Origin: Montifringilla adamsi
Lineage: Eukaryota > Chordata > Aves > Passeriformes > Passeridae
DNA: 64,000 nucleotides
Direction of reading: 5' to 3'
Assembly (NCBI GenBank): GCA_017590115.1
Contig: JAGGNK010007115.1
Coordinates: 1,845,967 to 1,909,966 of the forward strand
The notes under the pieces are model-generated. The model did not search any database. It was not told the origin of the DNA and saw nothing but the letters and a program-made list of their open reading frames with translations. Position numbers and translations under genes: made by a program. Below, in pieces: positions 55,257-62,965 of the stretch (the first letter of the stretch is position 1; each line of letters begins with the position of its first letter).

Positions 55257-58200
55257 CTGGAAGGAGTTGGGTTAAGTCATGAAAAATCAGGGGATGGTGA
55301 TCCAAGAGATTGGATTTGGGGTAAAGATCAACTACAGGATCTAAAATTCATCAGGAAAAGACTCCAGAAAAATCCAAGAAAAGATCAGATTTGGGGTAAA
55401 GATCAACTACAGAATCTAAAATTCATCAGGAAAAAAACTCAGAGAAATTGCTCAAAAAGGTAAGATTTGGGACAGAGATGAACTACGGAATTAAAAAAAT
55501 TATCAGGAAAAAGCCTCAGAAAAATCCAAGATTGGATTTGAGAGAGATATCAACTACAGATTCTAAAATTCATCAGGAAAAAGCCTCAGAAAAATCTAAG
55601 AAAAGATTGGATTTGGGACAAACTACAGAATTGAAAAGTTATTTCTTACTTAGAATAAAAAATTAAAAGTCTTGAGGCAAAAAATTAGAAGTTGTGAGGT
55701 AAAAAACTTTTTAAAACTGCCCCAAATCACTTTGGGATGGAACAGGAGCCTTGGAGGAGCTCATTAATGACCTAAGTTGGGGTTAATTGCCTAAATTGGG
55801 GTTGATTGAATGACCTGAACTGGGGCTCATCCCTGCAGAGCTCCACGTTGGGCCTGAAGGATCTGTCGTAGAGTCTGGTGTGAGCCACCTTCAGGTAAGC
55901 TTCCTTGTCCCTGATGGCTTTTTTCAGGTTCACAATGTTGGCTTCCTCATCCCCAATATCCTTCAGGATCTGGAGAGAAAATCCAAGGAAAAAAAAAAAA
56001 AACAAACTTCAAACAATGATGAATATCATCCCCAAAAATATCTGTTCATGGTGAAGTGTTAAAGTTTTCACCACCAGTCTGGGGAATGAAGTACAAAAAT
56101 GATTTTCATTTTAGATGATAATGCAATTAATTTTTTTTTTAAGATTAAATGCAAGAATTAAGGTGGGTTTGACCTGTTTATTTTTAATACTACACTGAGA
56201 ATCACAGCTTTAGTTTAAATAAAACAGGAAATATTCTGCAGCCTCTGCCATGTCCCAAAACCATGGGAGAGATCCCAAACCTCTCCCATGTCTCCTGTGG
56301 GATGAAAACACATCCCATCTCCATGGAGTGCTTTGAATTTTAAATTTTAACTGCAAATCCAAGAAAAAAAATCAATTTATTTTGAAGGAGAGCTGCTGAT
56401 CAGCTTGGAAATACCTGGTTTTCTCAAGAAAATGGAAAAGACAGGAAACTGTGAAATTCTTCCCTTCATAACCATTGATACACATGCAAAAAATAAAGAT
56501 ATAAAGATATCCAGCTGTCATTCCCAGATCCTAAGGAATTATTACTTTTTCCACACTTGCCAATGGATGAAAGAGAAAAAAGGAGTTGCTTCATATGGGA
56601 AAAAGGAAAGGGCCCAAAGCCACCCCTTGTTCATAGAAAAAATAAAAGTACTGTGGTGGTTTTGACCTCTTTATTTTTATTATTACATGGAAAATGCCAT
56701 TTTCAGTCTAAAAAGAAGCAGGAAATATTCCCTCAAAACCTCTTCCATGTGTTCTGTGGGATGACAACACATCCCCAGCCCAGGAATTACCACCAGGGGC
56801 TAAGGAATGAATTGTTCCCCACATTTCCAATGGCCTCGGTGCAGAGATGAGGAAAATCTTTACTCCCAAAGTTTTTAAAGAAGGTCCAAGACATCATTTA
56901 AAAAAAAACCCCAATAAATAACTTTTAAAGAGCACAGAATTCCACGTAAAATCCAGTAAAATCCACAAAAGAAGGAGCTGCTCCACATTGGAGGAGGCTG
57001 AAGTCATCTGCCAGGTTGACTTCGCTGCCATTCCAGAAAAATCTGGGAATCCTGGCTCAATCAGAGCTGCCTGATCAGCCAGTTCTAGGGTTTAATTCAG
57101 GTTTAAAGTGTTTATTTCAGGATTAAGGTGTTTCATTCAGGATTAAGGTGTTTCATTCAGGATTAAAGTGCTTAACTCAACTCCACCAAAAAGCACCAAG
57201 ATCACAACAAAACCCCGAATCCTCTCCCCGCATCCTAATCCGACACAAAAATATCTCACTCCTACGTGGATTAAACCAATTTTTTTTTGGTTTAACGATG
57301 CCAGAATTGCAGGAAACACCCCGGACCTGCTGCAGGTGCTGCTCCAGGCGCAGTTTGGCATCATCCAGCTCCCTGCAGTGGGTGTCAAAGGCCTCGTTGA
57401 CCGCTGCCCGCTGCATGCGCAGGTCCTCGGACGCGTCGTGGATGATGCTGTTGATCAGGGATCGGAGCTGCACCGACGCCAATTTTTCCTGTTCCGCCCT
57501 GGAAATGTTGTCGTGGCTGAACTGGGCCCAGGACTTCGGTGTGGAGGCGCTGGAAGAACAAGGAATGGGGTAAATTGGGAATTTTGTCCTTGAAAAATGG
57601 TTATTTCTCTGGGAAAGCGGGGTCGGCTTCTGGTGGGGTCGGCTCTCGGTTGTGGTGTGGATTTCTTGTGAGGAACAGGATTAATCCTTTAATGAGTTAA
57701 TAAAAATTGTCAAATAAATTAATAAAAATCCTTGGATAAATAAAATATTCTAATAAATCAATAAAAATCTTCTAATAAATCAGTTTAAATCCTTGAATAA
57801 ATTATATAGACATTCTTGGATAAATTAATAAAAATCTTCTAATAAATCAATAAAATTCTCAAATAAAGTAATAAAAATCCTCGAATAAATCAGTTAAAAT
57901 CCTTGAATAAATTAACAAAAGTTCTTGAATAAATTAAGAAAAATTATAATAAATCAATAAAAAATCTCAAATAAATGAATAAAAAATCCTCAAATTAACA
58001 ATCTCTCACTCCTGTGGCTTCAGAGGGAACTAAAGCCTGAAATAAAATCAGCTCAAATGCTTCCATCTTGAGCTAAAGCTGCTCAAAACATTCACACATT
58101 TTTTGTCCTGTTCAGTCCTGGCAAATAAACTTGGGAATATATCCAGGATTTACAGGCTGGAAACAAAAAAACCCAGGATCTTGACAGGCTGGAGAAGGGA

Positions 58201-61018
58201 AGGCTCCAGGGAGAGCTCAGAGCCCTTCCAGGGCCTAAAGGGGCTCCAGGAGAGCTGGAGAGGGACTGGGGACAAGGCATGGAGGGACAGGACACAGGGA
58301 ATGACTTCACATGGAAAGATGGGATAGTGGGAAGGAATTCCCTGTGAGGGTGGGGAGAGGTTGAAACAGAATTCCCAGAGAAGCCGTGGCTGCCCCATCC
58401 CTTGGAAGAACCCAAGGATGGAGTTTGGAGCAACCTGGGATGGTGGAAGGTGTTGGGATTGGAACTGGATGAGCTGCCAGGAGCTTCCAACCCAAATATT
58501 CCACATTGGACACCCAGCACAGCCTTTCCATCCACGGAGCTGCCTCGAAGCTCTTCCCATGCCAAATCCCAGCTGGGATTGAGCGTTCCAGGTGTGCTGT
58601 CCCAGAGGAGTGTTGGGATTGGAACCAGATGAGCTTCCAGGAGCTTCCAACCCAAATATTCCACATCGGACACCCAGCGCAGCCTTTCCATCCATGAAGC
58701 TGCCTCAAAGCTCTTCCCATGCCCAGTCCCAGCTGGGATTGGGCATTCCAGGTGTGCTGTCCCAGGAGGATCCTGGGAATTACTCACTTCTCCTCAAACT
58801 TGACGGAGCTGGGGTGGAACTGGACGTTGGTGCTGTCGGTGCAGTAGCCGATGCATTTGTCGTCGATGTGATACGTCTCCACCTTATCCGACCAGTCCAG
58901 CTCGCAGTTCTCCTTCTGGATCCGGTTGGATCTGGAAAGTTGGGATCACAGCTCAGCTGGAAGCAAGAGAATTCCCAACCCAGCCCTCTCTGGGAAGTAG
59001 AACTCCACCATTTGTGTTCCACAGGGAAACAAGACCATGAAATTCCTTGCGGGCTGGAAAATCCCAAACTCTCCCTTCCCACCGCCATCTCCTGGAAGAG
59101 GAGCCTGACTGAGACGGAATTTTGGGAAAAAAATCCAGTGTGAGGGTGACTGGAAGAGAAGCCTGACTGAGATGGGATTTTGGGAAAAAAATCCAGTGTG
59201 AAGGTGACTGGAAGAGAAGCCTGATTGAGATGAGATTTTAGGAAAAATATCCAGTGTGAGGGTGGTGAGGGACTGGAATAGAATTCCCAGAGAAGCTGTG
59301 ACTGCTCCATCCCTGGAATATCCAAGGCCAGGTTGGAAGGGGCTTGGAACAGCCTGGGACAGTGGGAGTGCGTGGGAATAGTGGGAAGAGGTGGGAATCG
59401 ATGGTTTTTAAGTTCTCATCCATTCCAAACCTCCCAGGATTCCATGATCCCATCAGATTAAACAGAATAAATTAATTCCCTGCTCAGTTTTGAGATAGGG
59501 AAAAATCAGGGAATATCCCCATGCCTGGAACCATGGACTTGATCAGCTTCCAACCGAAAAATTGTAACAATTCCCACATGGAAATATCCTACACCAACTC
59601 TTCCCTGTTTATATTTTTAACTGGAAAAAAACTCTTAAATATTAATTATAAATCAGAAATTACACTCAATTTTCATTTAAAATATTCCTAAATCCTATAA
59701 TGCCTTCTATGTGGAATGCTAGAACATCCTGAGTTGGGAAGGATCCACAGGGATCAAGAAATTCTTGGTTCTTCCCAGGATAATCCCCAAAACCCCACCA
59801 AGTTTAAACATTTCAGTTTGATCCATATTTTTTTACTATTAATCCTCTGGTTTAATGAGTCGCTGATCATGAATCAACTCTGATTGGAGGCTGAAGGTGA
59901 ATAATCATTAATTAATTTATGGGATATTGGATAGGTGTAATTCCAGGATGGAAACTGTGGTTTTTGCAATATCCAGCACAAGAATGACACTGGAATTTGA
60001 CAGGATCTTGGTGACAGGGTTGGATCATCCCCTTGGCAAAACTCGGGGAGAATTAATGACAGAAACTGCCAAAATTTGGACAACTAGAGCATGGGAACAG
60101 CCAAGGATTATCCCAGTGATCCTGAATTTCTGGATTGTGGGTTGTTTTAAAGTGTAACCTGCAGAGAGGAGGGGATTTCAAGGCCAGCAGAAAAGGCATT
60201 TGTGCCAAAATAGGATTTTTGTGTTGGTGCAGGAAAACTCTGGGTTGGTTTTGTTGAGGTCTGGGCTGAGGGAGGGATCTGCTCTCCTCCAGCCACGCTT
60301 CCCAAAGTGATTTGAAACACTTTTTAAACACAGCAAGGACTCGAACAAATCCTCGGAGTGACGCCGGGAGTGCAGGAAGGAGCACCCGAATCGCAGGAGA
60401 CACCTCCAGCAGCCGCAGCTTCACCTCCTCACTGCTGCTCCTCGTTTCAGCGCTGTCACCAACACAGCTGGGCTGTCACCGAGCCCAGGTGCTGCTCACC
60501 TTCATCAGCTGCCTCTCCACCTCATCGGCCGCCAGGTCCGGGGGCTGCCGCCGCTCCCGGCACTCCAGGTTATCCACGACAACCGCGTAGGGCACCTCGG
60601 TGGCATCGAGCGCCCGCTCCAGCCGCAGCTTCTGGGCCGCCAGCAGGTTGGTCTCGGCGTCCAGCTCCATGATCTCCTTCTGCAGCTCCATCCTCCAGAA
60701 GTGGATGTCCTGCAGCCGCTGGCCCAGAGTGGCCTTGGAGTATTCCTGGGCTCGCTGAGCGCTGGCGGCCGCATGTTTGACCAGGTTCTTGGCCTCGGCG
60801 CGGCCGCGCTCCGCCTGCTCGCCCGCCGAGAACGCCTGGTAGCAGACGCCCGCGTTGCGGCGGTGCCACTCGGGCAGCTGGTACTTGGCGGTGCGGAAGC
60901 CGGCCATGGCCATGCCGCAGCAGGAGCGCGGCCTCTCGCTGCGGACCACATCGCAGATCTTGCTGGGCAGCGGGCAGGAGGGAACGACCGGGGGATGCGG
61001 CTCGTCGGGCTGCGCCAT
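55037..61018 (-). CDS. TEKT4: Tektin-4, five of six expected coding exons found
   Basis: A coiled-coil filament protein of the tektin bundle inside doublet microtubules of cilia and sperm flagella. Coding parts found, in order, are 61018-60500, 58931-58788, 57549-57327, 55969-55815 and 55256-55037. All are open with good splice sites and together encode 419 residues. Exon 1 is coiled-coil-rich, with TNLLAAQKLRLERALDATEV; exon 5 has the tektin signature RPNVELCRD; exon 6 ends NRVRYPVDLEVASYKQ. Exon 1 ends in phase 0 but the next exon found needs two preceding bases, so a short exon (about 71 bases in mammals, EAELI-type sequence) is missing; with it the protein would be about 443 residues, the family's normal length. 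I searched 58932-60499 by eye without success. The start at 61018 has a good Kozak context (GCCATGG) and matches the mammalian MAQ start. The introns exclude a retrocopy. Confidence 0.93.
55290..55640. repeat. Tandem repeat of about 70 bases in TEKT4 intron 5
   Basis: GATTTGGGGTAAAGATCAAC with TACAGGATCTAAAATTCATC, AGGAAAAAGCCTCAGAAAAA and TCCAAGAAAAGAT recurs four to five times with spacing of about 65-75 bases. It fills most of the 558-base intron. Confidence 0.9.
55815..55969 (-). other. TEKT4: TEKT4 exon 5 (coding, tektin signature)
   Basis: The acceptor TTCTCTCCAG ends at 55970; 155 bases; ends CAGTTCAG before a weak donor GTCATT. It contains the tektin nonapeptide RPNVELCRD. Confidence 0.92.
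55970..57326 (-). other. TEKT4: TEKT4 intron 4, with a duplicated segment
   Basis: The stretch from 56163 (GGTGGGTTTGACCTGTTTAT) recurs in diverged form from 56654 (GTGGTGGTTTTGACCTCTTT), about 490 bases apart. The words CACACTTGCCAATGG occur at 56551 and also outside the gene's coding part, at 54963 in the 3' UTR region. Confidence 0.6.
57327..57549 (-). other. TEKT4: TEKT4 exon 4 (coding)
   Basis: The acceptor TTGTTCTTCCAG ends at 57550; 223 bases; ends CTGCAGCAG before the donor GTCCGG. It encodes NASTPKSWAQFSHDNISRAE through the second coiled-coil segment to LEQHLQQ. The donor is weaker than consensus (GTCCGG). Confidence 0.92.
57660..58005. repeat. AT-rich repeat (AATAAATCAATAAAAATCC) in TEKT4 intron 3
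   Basis: About fifteen degenerate units of roughly 22 bases mixing AATAAA, TTAATAAAAATCC and CTTGAATAAATTA. On the - strand this is a T-rich tract. Confidence 0.9.
58180..58500 (+). mobile_element. CR1 LINE 3' fragment in TEKT4 intron 3
   Basis: GAGAAGGGAAGGCTCCAGGG, CAGGAGAGCTGGAGAGGGAC, CCCTGTGAGGGTGGGGAGAG, AGAATTCCCAGAGAAGCCGT and GGAAGGTGTTGGGATTGGAA are CR1 blocks on the + strand, antisense to TEKT4. Confidence 0.92.
58451..58770. repeat. 160-base tandem duplication in TEKT4 intron 3
   Basis: GTTGGGATTGGAACTGGATG starts copies at about 58452 and 58612. Both contain TTCCAACCCAAATATTCCAC, CCAGCACAGCCTTTCCATCC and AGGTGTGCTGTCCCAG. The left edge is a CR1 tail, so the unit arose after that insertion. 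It ends about 17 bases from exon 3. Confidence 0.92.
58788..58931 (-). other. TEKT4: TEKT4 exon 3 (coding)
   Basis: The acceptor AACTTTCCAG ends at 58932; the exon is 144 bases and ends GAGGAGAA before the donor GTGAGT. It encodes SNRIQKENCELDWSDKVETY and the following segment up to FEE. The numbering follows the six-exon mammalian gene. Confidence 0.92.
59090..59270. repeat. 58-base minisatellite, three units
   Basis: CTGGAAGAGAAGCCTGACTG, AGATGGGATTTTGGGAAAAA and AATCCAGTGTGAGGGTGA recur three times with a spacing of about 58 bases, in the TEKT4 interval where exon 2 is expected. Confidence 0.92.
59262..59458 (+). mobile_element. CR1 LINE 3' end (sense)
   Basis: TTCCCAGAGAAGCTGTGACT, GCTCCATCCCTGGAATATCC, AAGGCCAGGTTGGAAGGGGC and the tail TCATCCATTCCAAACC followed by ATTCCATGATCC match CR1 on the + strand. 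Confidence 0.9.
59705..59790 (-). mobile_element. Small CR1 3'-end fragment (antisense in window)
   Basis: GGAATGCTAGAACATCCTGA then GTTGGGAAGGATCCACAGGG is the reverse complement of a CR1 terminus. Confidence 0.65.
60500..61018 (-). other. TEKT4: TEKT4 exon 1 (coding)
   Basis: 173 codons from ATG at 61018 to AAG at 60502-60500, then the donor GTGAGC. GC-rich with many CpGs, continuous with the promoter island. It encodes the N-terminal segment (GFRTAKYQLPEW) and the first coiled coil. Confidence 0.92.
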
Positions 61019-61062
61019 GGCGGAGCCTCCGCCGCTCCCCGCTCCCGCCCGAGCGTCCTCCC

Positions 61063-61076
61063 CTCACCGCGGCAAC
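61063..61076. promoter_or_regulatory. Imperfect X-box (RFX) site
   Basis: CTCACCGCGGCAAC: the right half-site GGCAAC fits RGYAAC exactly; the left half CTCACC matches only part of GTNRCC. It lies 45 bases upstream of the TEKT4 ATG. Confidence 0.4.
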
Positions 61077-61114
61077 CAACGACAAGGCGGGCCCGAGGGT
61101 TGATGGACAGCTGT

Positions 61115-61166
61115 ATTCACCAATCAGAGAGCGGATCCGCCCACATAGCGGCGCTGATTGGTGAAT
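61115..61166. promoter_or_regulatory. Perfect inverted repeat holding two CCAAT boxes
   Basis: ATTCACCAATCAG at 61115-61127 returns reversed as CTGATTGGTGAAT at 61154-61166, a perfect 13-base inverted repeat with a 26-base centre. Each arm contains a CCAAT box (61120-61124 on +, 61161-61157 on -), the NF-Y core. They are 97-148 bases upstream of the TEKT4 ATG. Confidence 0.8.
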
Positions 61167-61197
61167 GCGCTGTCTGCTCCCGCCCCCCAGGCGGCTC

Positions 61198-61211
61198 GTT
61201 GCCGTGGTAAC
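61198..61211. promoter_or_regulatory. Consensus X-box (RFX site)
   Basis: GTTGCCGTGGTAAC fits the RFX consensus GTNRCC-N2-RGYAAC at every position. RFX2/RFX3 X-boxes next to start sites are the standard control element of ciliary genes, so its place 180 bases upstream of TEKT4 fits expression in ciliated cells and testis. Confidence 0.8.
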
Positions 61212-61293
61212 GGGAAGGCGGCTGCAGTTAAATTGGGACGGCTGCGGGGAAGGCCGCGAGCTGCGGAGGGTTGAGGGGAGATGTCAGGGATTT

Positions 61294-61342
61294 CGGGAGG
61301 GCACGGGCACGGGCACGGGCACGGGCACGGGCACGGGCACCT
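61294..61342. repeat. (ACGGGC)n microsatellite, G-quadruplex-prone
   Basis: GGGAGGGCACGGGCACGGGC and onward: seven GGG runs separated by CAC. Four or more GGG runs with three-base loops meet the usual G-quadruplex rule on the + strand. It is about 85 bases beyond the X-box. Confidence 0.9.
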
Positions 61343-61384
61343 CGTTCCAGGAAGGAAGGGAGAGGTCCAGATCCGGTGCTTGCT

Positions 61385-61645
61385 AGCACCTGGAGCCTGA
61401 AATCTGGTGTTTGCTGCCTCTGCCAGAGCCCAGATCCAGAAAATTCTCAGTTCCGGCACAGCCCAAGTCCAGCAATTTGCTGGCAAAGGAAAGGCAAAAT
61501 CCGTCAATTTCCTGGTACCGCCCAGGTCTGGTAATTTGCCGGTGCCAGCACTCCAGATCCAGCAAATTGCCGGTGCCTGCACCGCCCAGGTCTGGCATTT
61601 GCCAGCACCGGCACCGGCACCGTCCGGATCCAGCAATTTCCTGCA
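61385..61645. repeat. Degenerate minisatellite (CCAGATCCAGCAATTTGCCGG)
   Basis: About six units of roughly 43-47 bases sharing CCCAGGTCTGGTAATTTGCC, GGTGCC and CAGATCCAGCAAATTGCC words. Confidence 0.8.
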
Positions 61646-62085
61646 GCTGGGGCACTCAGGGCTCTGGCCGAGCAGCAAAGGTGACCCTGAGCCAGGATCT
61701 TTCCTGGGCTGCAGCAAAGCCTCGGCACACAAAGACCTTGCCCTGCGCCAGGAGGGATCGTGCCAGCAGAGCTGACCCGAAATTTCTTCTCTCAGGCAGC
61801 TTTAGGACGCACAACATGGAGAAGCCAGAGCGGACTCTCAGCTTTGTGCAGTCCTCCAGAAGAATCCTGTGCGGGAAGCAGCCTGGGAGCAGGGTTTATG
61901 TGGCAGGGGTGGGCAATTCAGAGCCTTTTTCTCCCCTGTGGGCTGAGGGTCTGGCCCTTGCCCTTCCCGAGGGCCCTAGGCCGGCCATGGCGATGGTGGC
62001 TTGTTGCCATGGTGACGGGAAAAGGCGGGAAAGTGCCTGAGGGAGGTGTCATGGCGGCCGGGGCGGCCCTCATGGAACCGTAGGA
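61646..62085. other. Unassigned CpG-containing interval
   Basis: A + strand frame of 209 codons (61411-62040) crosses the repeat above and this interval, with no domain and no clear splice partners. I do not recognise a gene. The second X-box-like site lies at its right end. Confidence 0.35.
62003..62016. promoter_or_regulatory. Second X-box-like site
   Basis: GTTGCCATGGTGAC matches RFX half-sites except for G in place of the first A of the right half (RGYAAC). The flank CGGGAAAAGGCGG resembles CGGGAAGGCGG next to the first X-box, about 805 bases away, so the two may be related by duplication. Confidence 0.45.
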
Positions 62086-62091
62086 AGGACG

Positions 62092-62225
62092 TTGAGATTG
62101 AAAGTGTCCAGAGGAGAGCAACAAGATGAAGGGCTTGGAACGCAAACGTTTGGAAGAACGGCTGAGGGAGCAGGGGTTGTTTAGCCTGGAAAAAAGGAGA
62201 CGCGGGGGTGGCAGGGTTTCATCCC
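62092..62225 (+). mobile_element. CR1 LINE fragment (sense)
   Basis: GTCCAGAGGAGAGCAACAAG, ATGAAGGGCTTGGAACGC and CGGCTGAGGGAGCAGGGGTT then GTTTAGCCTGGA are a recognisable internal block of the CR1 3' region on the + strand. Confidence 0.88.
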
Positions 62226-62910
62226 AGCTCCAACCCCTCTGGTTTCCCCCGGAAAATTCCAGAGAGCCCCCCGCTGGTTTTAGGCTGCTCAATTGAACAC
62301 GTTTGTGCTCTTTGTTCTGCTTTTATTCCCAAATATTCGTTGTTGAGGCCTTTCCTGTGACTCTGGTCCTGTTGGGGGAAAGGGAAAAGAAAGAGGGGAT
62401 GGGAGAAAGGGGAATAAAAGAGGAAGAGAAGGGAAGTTTGGCTCTTCCGCGGGAGATGTGGATCTTGATGAGATTTGTGGAATTCTCTGGCTTGGGAAGA
62501 GTGCTTTTTTCCAGCTGGCAGAACTTCAGCATGAACCCGGCAGGTGTGGGCATAATTCCCGGATTTCCACAGGGAATCCCACGCTCCAGGTGGATTTTAA
62601 AAGCACCTCCCCATTCCTGCAAAGCTTGGGGGATCACTCCTCTTTTGGAAAACCAGGGATGTACAAAAAAAGCAGGATTTGGAGGGAATTATTGCTCAGA
62701 TTCCAGCTTCTCCCAGCACCTCAGAGCTTTGAGGGCAATTTGGGAAGGATTATGGATATCCCTGCTGGATTACAACAGCGCTGGGAGAATTCCACCCTCC
62801 AATCCTGTTTTCTCCCAATCCTCCTCACCCTCTGCTCTGGAGCTGGTTAGCTCTTGGAATAATCCCTGGAATGTAAATTATCCCAGGTCTGTTCTGGGGT
62901 TTCACAGAAT
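62226..62910. other. Gene-free interval
   Basis: A + strand frame of 223 codons (62303-62974) crosses this interval without any domain. I do not consider it a gene. Confidence 0.45.
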
Positions 62911-62965
62911 TGCTAGGTTGGAAGAGACCTTTAAGAATCTTTTCGGATCTTTTCCAAGGACAAAT
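62908..62965 (-). mobile_element. Short CR1 3'-end fragment (antisense in window)
   Basis: GAATTGCTAGGTTGGAAGAG then ACCTTTAAGAATC is the reverse complement of a CR1 terminus; only about 50 bases remain. Confidence 0.75.

Larger units (their letters stand above)
58932..60499 (-). other. TEKT4: TEKT4 intron interval where exon 2 is expected but not seen
   Basis: Between exon 1 (phase 0) and the next exon (needing two preceding bases) there must be an exon of length 3n+2. No frame here resembles the expected EAELI...QELLKRT segment. The interval contains a 58-base minisatellite, two CR1 pieces and AT-rich DNA. Possible explanations are a diverged exon, a deletion or an assembly error. Confidence 0.6.
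60500..61345. promoter_or_regulatory. TEKT4: TEKT4 promoter CpG island
   Basis: CpG-dense DNA spanning exon 1 and about 330 bases upstream. It holds an X-box, two CCAAT boxes and a G-rich repeat, listed separately. No TATA box was seen near the start codon. Transcription probably begins between about 61030 and 61110 on the - strand. Confidence 0.7.

Noticed and set aside
55037..61018. TEKT4 as a processed retrocopy or pseudogene
   Set aside because: It has introns with good splice sites, five exons without stops or frameshifts, and a plausible promoter and poly(A) signal; only exon 2 is unaccounted for.
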